Shown: positions 1 to 8,631, numbered from the stretch's first letter. The stretch is DNA of 64,000 nucleotides from Phytoactinopolyspora halophila (GCF_003287285.1 NZ_QMIG01000007.1:121147-185146); one strand, 5' to 3'. Numbers and translations: made by a program. Notes: a model not told the origin generated them from the letters alone.

Positions 1-455
1 TGGTTCACGTCGTCGCCGCCGAACTCGGACACGTGCCCCGCTGGGCGCGCGTACTCCTCCTTCTCGAACTCGCCGCCGATCTCGATCGATTCGATCTCGA
101 TACCGGACCGCTGGGTGTAGTACATGCCCAGCGAGTCCATGCGTAGCTGGTCGTACAGCGCCGGGTCGATATCGAACGGGTAGCTCTCCTCGCCATCGGC
201 GGCGAGCCGGAATCCGGTGCCGCGGATCGGGACGTCGCCGAAGTCGATCGTATGCACGTCCAGGCCGGCGGACTCGTCGAAACCGCGTGGCTCGCTCGTG
301 CCGGAGGCGGCGACACCGCCGCCGGCGTCGACCAGTTCCCACGCGACCGGTTCGTCGGCATCGGTGACGAGCGTGGCTCTCTTCGGACCATCGGGCAGAT
401 ATCCCACCTGGTTGATTCGCACCCTAGGGCCGGTCTCGTGCTTGAATTCGTCCAC
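1..455 (-). CDS. Glycoside hydrolase family 9 (cellulase-like) protein, N-terminal part, gene cut by window edge
   Basis: About 151 residues are visible, read from GTG at 455; an in-frame TAG lies seven codons upstream, so no longer start exists. GGAGGA at 459-464 is a close ribosome binding site. The segment RVRINQVGYLPDGPKRATL (near residue 11) is typical of the N-terminal Ig-like domain (CelD_N) of GH9 endoglucanases, and LRMDSLGMYYTQRSGIEI (near residue 110) matches the linker that leads into the GH9 catalytic barrel. The catalytic domain itself lies outside the window. No signal peptide precedes the Ig-like domain, so the enzyme may be intracellular and act on imported oligosaccharides; that is inference. 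Confidence 0.8.
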   Translation of the reverse strand, partial: MDEFKHETGPRVRINQVGYLPDGPKRATLVTDADEPVAWELVDAGGGVAASGTSEPRGFDESAGLDVHTIDFGDVPIRGTGFRLAADGEESYPFDIDPALYDQLRMDSLGMYYTQRSGIEIESIEIGGEFEKEEYARPAGHVSEFGGDDVN

Positions 456-500
456 GGCTCCTCCGGTGGTCAGCTAGGGCCGTATCCATGCACACGCCGC

Positions 501-549
501 TGATCATGAATACTTCTCGCCCACATTAGCCGAGCAGTGTTCATGTTCA
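501..549. repeat. Decayed inverted repeat, TGATCATGAA-type
   Basis: The arms at 501-514 and 536-549 match at 12 of 14 positions. The left arm resembles the outer arm of the perfect palindrome at 10957-11005. It lies between the divergent GH9 and mrp genes, upstream of the mrp -10 box. Confidence 0.55.
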
Positions 550-596
550 ACGAATCTGGGCGGGCCGCGGGTGGACGACGTGCCACGGGTGCGGCG

Positions 597-602
597 TAGC
601 AT
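597..602 (+). promoter_or_regulatory. Likely -10 box of leaderless mrp
   Basis: TAGCAT ends 6 nt before the ATG at 609, the spacing expected if transcription starts at or next to the start codon. No Shine-Dalgarno sequence is present before the ATG. Confidence 0.5.
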
Positions 603-608
603 CGAAGT

Positions 609-1760
609 ATGACCTCTCCGCCCACGAACGAGCAGGTAACCGAAGCCCTCGCGGGTGTCCAGGATCCGGAGATCCGGCGCCCCATCACCGAGCTCGGCAT
701 GGTGAAATCCGTCGACATCGACGCCGACGGACGTGTCCGCGTCGAGGTCTACTTGACCATCGCAGGTTGTCCACTGCGCGAAACCATCACCCGTGACGTG
801 ACCAACGCCGTGAGCGCGCTCGAGGGTGTCACGGCCGTTGACGTTGAGCTCGATGTCATGTCGGACGAGCAGCGCAAGGCGCTCTCCGAACAGCTACGGG
901 GCGGTCAGAAGCAACGCGAGGTGCCATTCGCTCAGCCGGATTCGCTGACGCGAGTGTATGCCGTCGCATCCGGCAAGGGCGGGGTCGGCAAGTCGTCGGT
1001 CACGGCCAACCTGGCCGCGGCCATGGCCGCCGACGGAGTGACCGTCGGGCTCGTCGATGCCGACATCTACGGCCATTCCGCACCCCGCATGCTGGGCGCC
1101 GAGGGGTCCCGGCCCACGGTCGTCGACGACATGATCATGCCGGTCCCGGCCCACGACGTGAAATTGATCTCCACCGAAATGTTCAAGCCGGACCGGGACA
1201 CGCCGGTCGCCTGGCGCGGCCCCATGCTTCACCGGGCGCTCCAGCAGTTCCTCACCGACGTCTTCTGGGGCGATCTGGACGTCTTGCTGCTCGACCTCCC
1301 ACCTGGCACGGGCGACGTCGCCATCTCGTTGGCCCAGCTCATGCCGAACGCGGAGATCGTGGTGGTGAGCACCCCGCAGCTCGCCGCCGCCGAGGTCGCC
1401 GAGCGGGCCGGCGCCATCGCCATCCAGACGCATCAGCAAGTGGCCGGCGTGATCGAGAACATGTCGTACATGCCGTGCCCCCATTGTGGGCCGGAACACC
1501 GCCTGGACCTCTTCGGATCCGGAGGTGGCCGGCAGGTCGCCCAGGGGTTGAGCCGCCGCCTCGGCGCGGATGTTCCACTGCTCGGTGAGATCCCTCTCGA
1601 CATCGGACTGCGAGAAAGCGGCGACCTCGGCACGCCATTCGTGCTGAAGGATCCCGAGGCGCCGGCCTCGGCGGCCATGCACGATATCGCCCGGCAGCTG
1701 TCGCATCGTGGCCGCGGGCTGGAAGGGGTATCGCTGAACATCCAGCCAGCCGCGGGCTGA
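609..1760 (+). CDS. mrp: Mrp/NBP35-family iron-sulfur cluster carrier ATPase
   Basis: A 383-residue P-loop ATPase expected to hold and transfer Fe-S clusters in the cytosol. Residues 5-85 form a MIP18/DUF59 domain. The deviant Walker A motif SGKGGVGKS is at 121-129, and the cluster-binding pair CPHC at 290-293. Length and domain order are those of bacterial Mrp (ApbC). The ATG start has no ribosome binding site but a TAGCAT box 6 nt upstream, so the mRNA is probably leaderless. It stands alone on the plus strand and converges on tatB, with the sigE cluster next door, an arrangement I recall from mycobacteria. Confidence 0.95.
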   Translation: MTSPPTNEQVTEALAGVQDPEIRRPITELGMVKSVDIDADGRVRVEVYLTIAGCPLRETITRDVTNAVSALEGVTAVDVELDVMSDEQRKALSEQLRGGQKQREVPFAQPDSLTRVYAVASGKGGVGKSSVTANLAAAMAADGVTVGLVDADIYGHSAPRMLGAEGSRPTVVDDMIMPVPAHDVKLISTEMFKPDRDTPVAWRGPMLHRALQQFLTDVFWGDLDVLLLDLPPGTGDVAISLAQLMPNAEIVVVSTPQLAAAEVAERAGAIAIQTHQQVAGVIENMSYMPCPHCGPEHRLDLFGSGGGRQVAQGLSRRLGADVPLLGEIPLDIGLRESGDLGTPFVLKDPEAPASAAMHDIARQLSHRGRGLEGVSLNIQPAAG

Positions 1761-1777
1761 TCTCAGCTCACATACCT

Positions 1778-1829
1778 GATCACGTGGCGTCGGGGTCGTA
1801 CCCGATCACGTGGTGTCGGGGTCGAAACG
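1778..1829. repeat. 26-bp tandem duplication over the tatB stop codon
   Basis: Two copies of a 26-bp unit (1778-1803 and 1804-1829), identical over most of their first 21 bases. The second copy contains the end of tatB including its TGA (1806-1808); the first reproduces that end downstream. Confidence 0.8.
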
Positions 1830-2462
1830 CTGCGGCGCGGCTGGCGCACTCGAACCGGTGCTCGCCTCCGGACCGGCACCCACGCCGCCACTCGCGTTCG
1901 CGTCGGCAGATGCCGTCTGCACCGCCCCGGCTTCGCTGGTGGTGCCGGTGTTCGCCCGCGCCGCTGCTCGCTCCTCGGCCGTGCGTGCACCGCTACGACG
2001 TTCGGACGGGCGAGTGCGAGACGAGCTCGGGCGCCGCTGGGTGGTTCCCGAGCCACGTGCCGACTCGCTCTTTTCGCGCGTACGAGACCCGTTGGCGCTA
2101 CCGTTACGGGCTTTGCCGTTCGCCCGGCGCTGCCGGCTGCGCTTGTCGGTGATGTCGAGGTCGTCTCCGACCTCTTCGAACTCGTCGAAACCGAAACTGT
2201 TCAGATCGGCGCCGTCGAGCACATTCTGACGGACGAACGACCTCGGGTTCCGCAGATCTCCCAGCGCCCTGAGATCTTCCTGATCGATTCCCATGTCGCT
2301 CACGCTGCTGGAGAGATCACGGCGAGCGTTGGCGACCATGGTCCGCAGATCCCGGACGAATGCCGCGGCCTGCTTGATCATGACGGGCAGCCGGTCGGGC
2401 CCGAACACGAGCAAGGCAACGACCAAGATGACAGCGATCTCTGCGACGCCGATCTCACTCAC
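1806..2462 (-). CDS. tatB: Sec-independent translocase subunit TatB
   Basis: A 218-residue protein with one N-terminal membrane helix (about residues 6-22, ending in the FGPDRLP motif), then an amphipathic helix and a long, low-complexity, charged tail rich in S, T, R, A and G. This is the TatA/B architecture; length and FGPDRLP favour TatB. With TatA and TatC it would form the receptor for folded twin-arginine substrates. It is the last gene of the minus-strand sigE operon, 42 nt after htrA, matching the htrA-tatB order I recall from mycobacteria. The GTG start at 2462 gives the helix directly at the N-terminus. The last residues are encoded in a duplicated 26-bp unit. Confidence 0.92.
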   Translation of the reverse strand: MSEIGVAEIAVILVVALLVFGPDRLPVMIKQAAAFVRDLRTMVANARRDLSSSVSDMGIDQEDLRALGDLRNPRSFVRQNVLDGADLNSFGFDEFEEVGDDLDITDKRSRQRRANGKARNGSANGSRTREKSESARGSGTTQRRPSSSRTRPSERRSGARTAEERAAARANTGTTSEAGAVQTASADANASGGVGAGPEASTGSSAPAAPQRFDPDTT

Positions 2463-2504
2463 CTCGCCCTACATCGAGCCTGTGTTCCTAGCTTACGTCG
2501 AACG

Positions 2505-3914
2505 TCAACCCACGGCTTCGTCCAGAGTGACCTCGACATCGAACGAACGGTCATCGCGCTCGAGGGTCAGCGTCACGGTGTCGCCAGGCTGCTGTGAGCG
2601 CAACATGACGATCAAGGCTCCCGGTGACGGGATACGCTCACCCTCGAACGCGATGATGAGATCACCGGGCTGGACCCCCGCGGCGTCGGCGGGACCATCG
2701 GGCGTGACTCCCGGCTGCTCGTCGTCACCTTCGGCAACGCGCGCCCCCGGACCGCCGTGCCGGTTGTCCAGGAGAACGCCCATGATCGGGTAGACAGCCT
2801 CACCATCGCTGATGAGTTGCTCTGCCGTCCGGCGCGCTTGGTCGATCGGAATCGCGAACCCCAGACCGATGCTGCCGACCTCCGGCGTCAGGCTCAATGT
2901 GGCAATGGCGGAGTTGACGCCGACCACCCGGCCATCGGCATCCACCAGCGGCCCACCGGAGTTGCCCGGATTGATGGCCGCATCGGTCTGCAACGCGTTG
3001 ATGTAGGATCGCTCGGCGCTCTCACCAGCGGTGACCGGGCGCTCGCGGGCCGAGATGATGCCGCTGGTTACCGTGCTTTCCAACCCCAGCGGGCTGCCGA
3101 TCGCGATGACCGGGTCGCCGACCGCCACGGTCGACGAATCTCCCAGCGTCACGGGTTCGAGATCGTCGGCATCGATGGAGAGCACGGCCAGATCATAGCT
3201 GGGGCTCGTGCCGACCACCTCGGCGTCGTACTGGCGCCCGTCGTGCAACTCGAGCTCCACGGTGCCACCCTCCGACGGATTCTCGACGTCGGTACCGGCC
3301 GCGACGACGTGATAGTTCGTCAGGATGTAACCGTCCTCGGAAATGACGAAGCCGGAACCGGTGCCGTCGGACGCCGAGATGGAGACGACACTGGGCAGCA
3401 CCTCGCTCGCGACTCCCGCCGTGGACTCGGCGCTCTGGCCAGCGACCCGCGCCGGATCGGACCCGATGACGGTCACGGTGTCATTCACGCCCTCGGTAGG
3501 CTCGCTGAGCTGGGCACCCGCCAATCCACCGGCCGTTCCGGCCACCAGCGCCAATGCAGCCGCTCCCGCCAGCAACGGCCAACGACGCTCCTGGAAACGC
3601 AGCTGTCTCGGCGGATGCTCGGTCCGGGCACCGGCAGCGGCCGCGCCAGCCGCGCCCGAAGCCGGGCGATCCGGATCATTCAAGATCGATACGGCGTGTT
3701 TGCCCCGCTCCGGCTGTGCCCACACCCGGGCCGTTCGCCTCGCGTGAGGCCGGTCGATACCCTGCTCGTCGGCGCCAAGACGGGAATCCGACCGCTCGCA
3801 AACGGTCCACGTCCCGCCCGTCCACGGGTCTGGACACCGCGAACCCTGCCGGTCCTGGCCATGGGTGTGCGCGTCATCTGGGTTCGACCAACCGCCCCTC
3901 ACAAGAGCCATCAT
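2505..3914 (-). CDS. htrA: Membrane-anchored HtrA/DegP-like serine protease with C-terminal PDZ domain
   Basis: A trypsin-fold protease. Numbered from the ATG at 3914, the triad is His202 (ILTNYHVV), Asp241 (SYDLAVL) and Ser319 (NPGNSGGPL). One membrane helix spans about 112-135, so the protease and the PDZ domain (last ~100 residues) are outside the cell, where they would degrade misfolded envelope proteins. The start is uncertain: the frame stays open to ATG 4001, but the first ~60 codons after 3914 are Cys/Trp-rich with a weaker third-position GC bias, and GTG 3725 is a reasonable alternative. It lies between the RseB-like gene and tatB, and probably belongs to the SigE regulon. Confidence 0.88.
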   Translation of the reverse strand: MMALVRGGWSNPDDAHTHGQDRQGSRCPDPWTGGTWTVCERSDSRLGADEQGIDRPHARRTARVWAQPERGKHAVSILNDPDRPASGAAGAAAAGARTEHPPRQLRFQERRWPLLAGAAALALVAGTAGGLAGAQLSEPTEGVNDTVTVIGSDPARVAGQSAESTAGVASEVLPSVVSISASDGTGSGFVISEDGYILTNYHVVAAGTDVENPSEGGTVELELHDGRQYDAEVVGTSPSYDLAVLSIDADDLEPVTLGDSSTVAVGDPVIAIGSPLGLESTVTSGIISARERPVTAGESAERSYINALQTDAAINPGNSGGPLVDADGRVVGVNSAIATLSLTPEVGSIGLGFAIPIDQARRTAEQLISDGEAVYPIMGVLLDNRHGGPGARVAEGDDEQPGVTPDGPADAAGVQPGDLIIAFEGERIPSPGALIVMLRSQQPGDTVTLTLERDDRSFDVEVTLDEAVG

Positions 3915-4049
3915 AAGTGGTTCCCGCGACAGTCGGCGCGGCGTCGGGGACTTGCATGCCGCTCCGGGCCGATTCACCCGGCACGCCGTCCAGTTCGCCA
4001 CACCGCTGAACGCCGCTGCCAGATCATCCGAACCGTCCGGGCCCGCCGC

Positions 4050-5195
4050 TCATCCGAACGGATTGAGCCACGAGCCCACCTTCTGCGCACCCCGCCCGAT
4101 CCGGGCGACCAGCCCGTCGTCCTGGCGCACCTCCTCGGGATTCTCCGGCGGCATGGCACGCAACACGTCGTCGACGATTTCGGCCGGAGCGTCGGCGACG
4201 ACGGTGATCACTTGGCCATTTGACGACCACGTGAACCGGGCGGGCGGTCCCTCCCGCGTATACACCACACCGTTGCCGACCTCGTGCGGCACGTAACCGT
4301 CGAGCCGCTGCGGATCAAGCTGTCCCGGTTGCTCGAAAACCGACACCGACATGACTCCGTCAGAGTAGCTGAGCTGCACGGCATCGCCGAGCTGGCGAGC
4401 TTCATACAGAACGACGTCCTCGCCGAGAGTTTCGAGACAGCGGAAACCGTTCTCGCGCAGCTTCGTGATGTCTTCCCACCGAAGGCCCGACGGCTCCGCT
4501 GGCGCGGGCCGGCCCGGGCTCGACGGCCACGCTGACTCGAGGTGATGTCGCACACAGCACGTCGGCGCGGGCGTGATCGAGATGTCCACGAACGCGCTGG
4601 CATTCAGAAGTTGACCAGCGGTGGTATAGGTCTCCCGCCGCAACGACAGCGCAGTCTGCCGATCCAGCCAGAGCCGGGCCGCTAGCGAGCCGTCGGCCCG
4701 GCGAGCCTCGACCACATCCGCGCGACGCCCGGCGACGCTGGCCTCCCCAACGAGGTATACGTCGTAGGCGCCGATCAGCAGATCGACCGGACCGCCCCCG
4801 TCTGCCAACCATGTCGTGCCGGATTCGCCGTGCAAAATTGCTGTCTGGGTGTCCTGGACACCCACTTCTGTCGGTCCCCCGGCTTGGTGCCGGACCTTCA
4901 CGACGGCACTGGCCGAGGCCTGTGACTTGCGCAACGTCGACCACGCCGATACGTACTGGGTCCCCTGGTACGAGATTCGGTCCCGGGCCCCTGCCGAACG
5001 GGTAAGCAGCTCGACGGCATCCGCGTCGTCGGTCCCTGCCAGGCTGTCCGGTGCCGCCCCGGCCGTGACCGGCACCACCAGCAAGACCAGGACACCCAGC
5101 AATGTCGGCACGGCCAGCGCGCCGCGGCGCGTGCCCACTCCTGGCCGGGAACCGAGCGGCCGTCCGTCCCCTGCCCGCCGGAGACGGTCACTCAC
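4050..5195 (-). CDS. Sigma-E factor regulatory protein, RseB/MucB-like
   Basis: 381 residues from GTG 5195. This start overlaps the end of the anti-sigma gene by 8 nt (GGTGAGTGA), suggesting translational coupling. A signal peptide (hydrophobic stretch VPTLLGVLVLLVVPVTAGA) is followed by a LolA-fold-like domain resembling RseB. By analogy the protein would bind the extracytoplasmic part of the anti-sigma factor and tune its proteolysis; direct evidence here is context and fold resemblance only. A longer upstream frame exists but would run through the anti-sigma gene. Order: sigE, anti-sigma, this gene, htrA, tatB. Confidence 0.8.
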   Translation of the reverse strand: MSDRLRRAGDGRPLGSRPGVGTRRGALAVPTLLGVLVLLVVPVTAGAAPDSLAGTDDADAVELLTRSAGARDRISYQGTQYVSAWSTLRKSQASASAVVKVRHQAGGPTEVGVQDTQTAILHGESGTTWLADGGGPVDLLIGAYDVYLVGEASVAGRRADVVEARRADGSLAARLWLDRQTALSLRRETYTTAGQLLNASAFVDISITPAPTCCVRHHLESAWPSSPGRPAPAEPSGLRWEDITKLRENGFRCLETLGEDVVLYEARQLGDAVQLSYSDGVMSVSVFEQPGQLDPQRLDGYVPHEVGNGVVYTREGPPARFTWSSNGQVITVVADAPAEIVDDVLRAMPPENPEEVRQDDGLVARIGRGAQKVGSWLNPFG

Positions 5196-5895
5196 CGGCG
5201 ATCCCCGTGCTCGGACTGGCAGGCGCATCGACGATACTCCCCGCGACGTCGGCGGCGCCGACGCCCCGGCCGGATTCCTGACTCCCGACCGGCGAGCCGC
5301 CGCCACGCTCGTCGCTGCCGAGCGTCGGAACCAGAACCGACGCCGGTTCGGCGAACGGAAGCCCGCCCGTGGAACGGGCGTGCTCGACGGTGAACTGTTC
5401 CATCGGTGGCACGACCACTCCCGGTGGCTGATCCCCGCCCGTATTCGACGGTGCGCCCAGCGTGGCCAGCACGACCAGCAGCGCTCCGGTGGAGGCCATA
5501 CCCACCGCGGCGACACGTAGCCCGCGGCGATGCCGATCGACGAAGAGCCGCCCCGAACCGGTCTGGTGCGGCGTCCCGCCGTACCCCGTAGCTGCCCACA
5601 CGGACGAAGTGCTGGGAGCCTCAACGTTCCACGCGGCCACGTCGGCGTGATCGGTACTCGACTCGTCAGGGGGCAGCGGACCCGCCGGCTCGGCCAGCGC
5701 CATGAGCTTGTCGGTCAGCGACGCCGGAACGTCCACTCCCGGAAGAGACCTCAGCACGCCCTTGGCGAAGCGTTCCATCTCGACCGCCTCGCGGCAGGAC
5801 TCACAGCTCGCGAGATGGGCGAGTGCCCGGTCGCGTTCATCGTGATCAAGACGATCATCGATGAGGTCACTGACACGTTCGTCGAGGTGTTTCAT
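5188..5895 (-). CDS. rseA: Zinc-finger anti-sigma factor of the SigE pathway
   Basis: 235 residues. The N-terminal zinc-binding anti-sigma domain carries the motif HLASCESC (residues 26-33, HxxxCxxC), which binds Zn and masks the sigma factor. A membrane helix lies near residues 129-151 ([20 protein letters not shown]) and an extracytoplasmic tail follows. The start ATG overlaps the sigE stop as ATGA, the usual coupling of a sigma factor to its antagonist. Release would come from proteolysis or redox change at the Cys pair; that is family knowledge, not visible here. Confidence 0.93.
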   Translation of the reverse strand: MKHLDERVSDLIDDRLDHDERDRALAHLASCESCREAVEMERFAKGVLRSLPGVDVPASLTDKLMALAEPAGPLPPDESSTDHADVAAWNVEAPSTSSVWAATGYGGTPHQTGSGRLFVDRHRRGLRVAAVGMASTGALLVVLATLGAPSNTGGDQPPGVVVPPMEQFTVEHARSTGGLPFAEPASVLVPTLGSDERGGGSPVGSQESGRGVGAADVAGSIVDAPASPSTGIAGE

Positions 5896-6533
5896 GTTGG
5901 CTCCCCAGAGCCTTTCGGCCCTTCCAAAGAACCGTGGTCCGTTTCCGCCTCCAATACCCGCGCGTCGTCCGGCGCCCGGTGCTCGAGCGCCTCGCGAAGT
6001 TGTGCTCGCCCACGATGGATGCGGCTACGGACCGTGCCGAGCTTGATACCGAGCGTCGCGGCGATCTCCTCATACGACAGGCCTTCGACATCACACAACA
6101 CCACGGCCACCCGGAAATCGGGCGCCATGGCGTCGAGAGCGGACTGGATATCGGATTCCAGCATCTGATCGGTCAAGACGCGCTCGGGGGTCGGTTCGCG
6201 GCCACCGAGCCGCTCCGCCGCGTCGTCGCCCAACGCGTCGAACCGGATACGCTGCTTGCGACGCATGGAGTCGAGGAAGAGGTTGGTGGTGATCCGATGC
6301 AGCCAACCCTCGAACGTTCCCGGGCTGTACGACGCCAGGGACCTGAACACGCGGACGAACACGTCCTGGGTCAGATCCTCCGCATCGTGCGCGTTGCCGG
6401 TGAGCCGGAACGCCAGCCGGTAGACTCGCGTCGAGTGCTGCCGGACAATCTCCTCCCAGCTCGGCGGGGTCCAAGCTTCCGCTTCCGCCACCGACATACC
6501 TCCCTTGGCCGGGCGGGCGAGCAATATGGTCAT
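5892..6533 (-). CDS. sigE: ECF RNA polymerase sigma factor, SigE type
   Basis: 213 residues. Region 2 ([18 protein letters not shown]) binds core polymerase and the -10 element; region 4 ([20 protein letters not shown]) recognises -35. It leads an operon with its anti-sigma factor, an RseB-like protein, an HtrA protease and TatB, the classic envelope-stress module. A GGAACC-N16-CGTTTG element upstream (6585-6612) suggests autoregulation. A second in-frame ATG at residue 13 follows a GGGAGG only 1 nt away, too close to be convincing, so I keep the first ATG. Confidence 0.95.
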   Translation of the reverse strand: MTILLARPAKGGMSVAEAEAWTPPSWEEIVRQHSTRVYRLAFRLTGNAHDAEDLTQDVFVRVFRSLASYSPGTFEGWLHRITTNLFLDSMRRKQRIRFDALGDDAAERLGGREPTPERVLTDQMLESDIQSALDAMAPDFRVAVVLCDVEGLSYEEIAATLGIKLGTVRSRIHRGRAQLREALEHRAPDDARVLEAETDHGSLEGPKGSGEPT

Positions 6534-6584
6534 AGTGACTCATAGCCCCCTTCCCTGGCCAGTCAACCTACGGCACCTACCGGT

Positions 6585-6612
6585 CAAACGTGCGACGGCT
6601 GATCGTGGTTCC
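6585..6612 (-). promoter_or_regulatory. Putative SigE-type ECF promoter upstream of sigE
   Basis: On the minus strand GGAACC (6612-6607) and CGTTTG (6590-6585) are 16 nt apart, close to the GGAAC/GTT pattern recognised by this class of sigma factor. It would start a transcript with a leader of about 45 nt before the sigE ATG at 6533. Confidence 0.6.
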
Positions 6613-6687
6613 ACGCTGTTCCGTCCCGTGAGGTCGACGGCGAATCGCCGACCTCACTCCGCAGGACACAACGGGCCAAAGTCGCAC

Positions 6688-6693
6688 TAAGCT
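6688..6693 (+). promoter_or_regulatory. Possible -10 box of the O-methyltransferase gene
   Basis: TAAGCT ends 5 nt before the GTG at 6699, compatible with a leaderless transcript. It competes with a second start option (AGGAGG at 6727-6732 before ATC 6738). Confidence 0.4.
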
Positions 6694-6698
6694 TCGGC

Positions 6699-7388
6699 GT
6701 GACACGTTGGTGCATCGGATCTTCGCAGGAGGCTGCCATCACTACCGGCAACATTTCCCCACCGACCACCGAGTCGTGGGCTCACGCGGAGTCGTATATC
6801 GACGAGGAGCCCCCGATCGTCCACGCACGTCAACGTGCCGCAGAGGTCGGAGCAGTACCCATCGGAACCGGAGGCGGCGCCGTGCTTCGCCTGCTGGCGG
6901 CGGCGATCGAAGCACGCACCGTCGTCGAGATCGGCACCGGTGCCGGCGTCTCTGGCCTGTATCTCCTGCGTGGAATGCGCGACGATGGCGTGCTGACGAG
7001 CGTCGACATGGAATCCGAACATCAGCGGCTGGCTCGGGAGGCATTCGTCGAAGCCGGATTCACGCCGAACCGCACTCGCCTGATTCCGGGATCGGCGCTG
7101 GACGTCCTGCCGCGGCTCACCGACGACGCTTACGATCTCGTGTTCTGCGACGCGGACAAGAACGAATACGTTGACTACCTGGAGCAAGCGGTACGGATCC
7201 TGCGTCCTGGAGGGATCGTGGCGTTCGACAACGCACTCTGGCACAACCGGGTCGCCGATCCGGCGCAACGCGATCCCGAGACGATGGCCGTGCGTGAGCT
7301 CGGCCGGATGGTGCGGGAGCACGATCAGCTGATGCCAGCGCTGCTACCCACCGGCGACGGCCTGCTCGTCGCTCTCAAGCGCGCCTGA
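6699..7388 (+). CDS. Class I SAM-dependent O-methyltransferase
   Basis: 229 residues from GTG 6699. The SAM-binding motif VVEIGTGAGVSGLYLL and the acidic motif DLVFCDADKNEYVDYL are those of the CCoAOMT-like O-methyltransferase 3 family; this gene neighbours sigE in other actinomycetes. The substrate is unknown. Two starts compete: GTG 6699, with a TAAGCT box 5 nt upstream and no ribosome binding site, or ATC 6738, which has a perfect AGGAGG five bases upstream and would shorten the protein by 13 residues. The conserved part begins at SWAHAESYI, after both. It converges on fdhD across a short tandem repeat. Confidence 0.92.
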   Translation: MTRWCIGSSQEAAITTGNISPPTTESWAHAESYIDEEPPIVHARQRAAEVGAVPIGTGGGAVLRLLAAAIEARTVVEIGTGAGVSGLYLLRGMRDDGVLTSVDMESEHQRLAREAFVEAGFTPNRTRLIPGSALDVLPRLTDDAYDLVFCDADKNEYVDYLEQAVRILRPGGIVAFDNALWHNRVADPAQRDPETMAVRELGRMVREHDQLMPALLPTGDGLLVALKRA

Positions 7389-7410
7389 CGAGAGGCGGAG
7401 GGACAGCCGA

Positions 7411-7451
7411 CGACGATGCGAGCGCGCCAACGACGATGCGGGAGCGCCCGA
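7411..7451. repeat. 20-21 bp tandem duplication between two gene ends
   Basis: CGACGATGCG plus a related tail occurs at 7411-7430 and again at 7431-7451, directly next to the fdhD stop codon (7452-7454) and 22 nt after the methyltransferase stop. Confidence 0.7.
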
Positions 7452-8276
7452 TCACGTCACGTTCCGCTGTCGCGGGAACGGGCCCAGGCGAACGCGTTCC
7501 TGGTGAGTGTAGACGTTCATCCCGCCCCCGCGGACGAAGCCGAGCAGCGTCAGCCCGCACTCCTCCGCGAGATCGACGGCGAGGCTGGACGGAGCCGACA
7601 CGGCCGCGATCGCGGGAACACCGGCGGCTGCCGCTTTGTGCACGAGCTCGAACGACGCCCGGCCACTGACCTGTAACACGTGACCGCGCAGCGGCAGGCG
7701 GCCCGACCGGCAGGCCGCTCCGACCACTTTGTCCACGGCGTTGTGCCGCCCCACGTCCTCGCGCACCACGACACAGTCGCCGCCCGCGGTGAACAATCCG
7801 GCGGCATGCAAGCCACCCGTGCGATCGAACACCTTCTGCTGCGAACGCAGCAGATCCGGCAGCGCCGCGAGAATCCCGACGTCGAGCCGGGTCTCATCAT
7901 CGAGCACCCGCCAGCGCATCGCCGTGCGGACCTCCTCGACACTGTCGGAGCCGCAGACGCCACACGCGCTCGTGGTGACGAAGGCGCGCGGACGGGGTGG
8001 GACGGCATCGGGCGCCAGCGTGACGTCGACGGTGTTGTCCTCGTCCGTGCACATCCGCATCGTCACGATGTCTGCTGGGGCCGCTACGACCCCTTCGCTC
8101 ACCAGCCATCCGGCGATGAGATCGAAGTCCTGACCCGGTGTACGCATGGTCAGCGTCACCGTCTCGCCTCCGACTCGGACCGCCAGCGGTTCCTCGACCG
8201 CCAGGGTGTCGGGACGCCGCGCGGACCGACCCGCTCTCAACCGGAGAACTGGCTGTCGTGTGGTCATCCGGCCCAT
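7452..8276 (-). CDS. fdhD: Formate dehydrogenase accessory sulfurtransferase FdhD
   Basis: About 274 residues from ATG 8276, which has GGGTGGG just upstream; further ATGs at 8267 and 8321 are possible. The motif TTSACGVCGS carries the CxxC cysteines that take sulfur from a cysteine desulfurase and pass it to the molybdenum cofactor. FdhD is needed to activate formate dehydrogenase-type enzymes, and its neighbour across a 367-bp divergent region is such an enzyme, so the two very likely act together. No other formate dehydrogenase subunits are nearby. Confidence 0.93.
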   Translation of the reverse strand: MGRMTTRQPVLRLRAGRSARRPDTLAVEEPLAVRVGGETVTLTMRTPGQDFDLIAGWLVSEGVVAAPADIVTMRMCTDEDNTVDVTLAPDAVPPRPRAFVTTSACGVCGSDSVEEVRTAMRWRVLDDETRLDVGILAALPDLLRSQQKVFDRTGGLHAAGLFTAGGDCVVVREDVGRHNAVDKVVGAACRSGRLPLRGHVLQVSGRASFELVHKAAAAGVPAIAAVSAPSSLAVDLAEECGLTLLGFVRGGGMNVYTHQERVRLGPFPRQRNVT

Positions 8277-8436
8277 GGACCCACCCTTCGCCTCGTTCCA
8301 ACATGCTCCGCCCATCGACATGTGTCACGCTCCGTAACATCGCGTCGCGCTCGGCTACGCACCTGAGCCGCCGCCGACCTCCTCAGCCGTGTCGATCACT
8401 CCACTCGTTCGCCGCCTCGCCGCTCGATGTCTCAGC

Positions 8437-8456
8437 GATCATCGTGTCAGATGATC
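8437..8456. promoter_or_regulatory. Candidate operator, 7-bp inverted repeat
   Basis: Perfect GATCATC / GATGATC arms with a 6-nt spacer, in the shared promoter region of fdhD and the oxidoreductase gene. No cognate regulator is visible nearby. Confidence 0.35.
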
Positions 8457-8561
8457 ATTGTGCGCGTGACTATATGCCACCCAGAATCCAGTTTGGCGCG
8501 ATTTCGCCAGGCCCGCACGGAAAACCATGAATGCCGTGGACACGCCCGGTGAAGCCCGCCC

Positions 8562-8578
8562 GCCGAAAGCTTTTCGGC
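8562..8578. promoter_or_regulatory. Candidate operator or hairpin, 7-bp inverted repeat
   Basis: GCCGAAA and TTTCGGC arms separated by GCT, about 65 nt upstream of the oxidoreductase start. Confidence 0.3.
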
Positions 8579-8631
8579 ACGTTCCTTCCTTTCCCCGTGT
8601 TACTCACTAGGCAAACCACTTCTCCCAGGCT

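Noticed and set aside
3925..3940. GGGAACC near the htrA start as a second SigE promoter
   Set aside because: No matching -10 motif at 15-18 nt; the nearest GTT is about 26 nt away.
4050..5624. Full 524-residue version of the RseB-like protein starting inside the anti-sigma gene
   Set aside because: The extra N-terminus is a shadow of the anti-sigma gene; GTG 5195 gives a normal signal peptide and coupled overlap.
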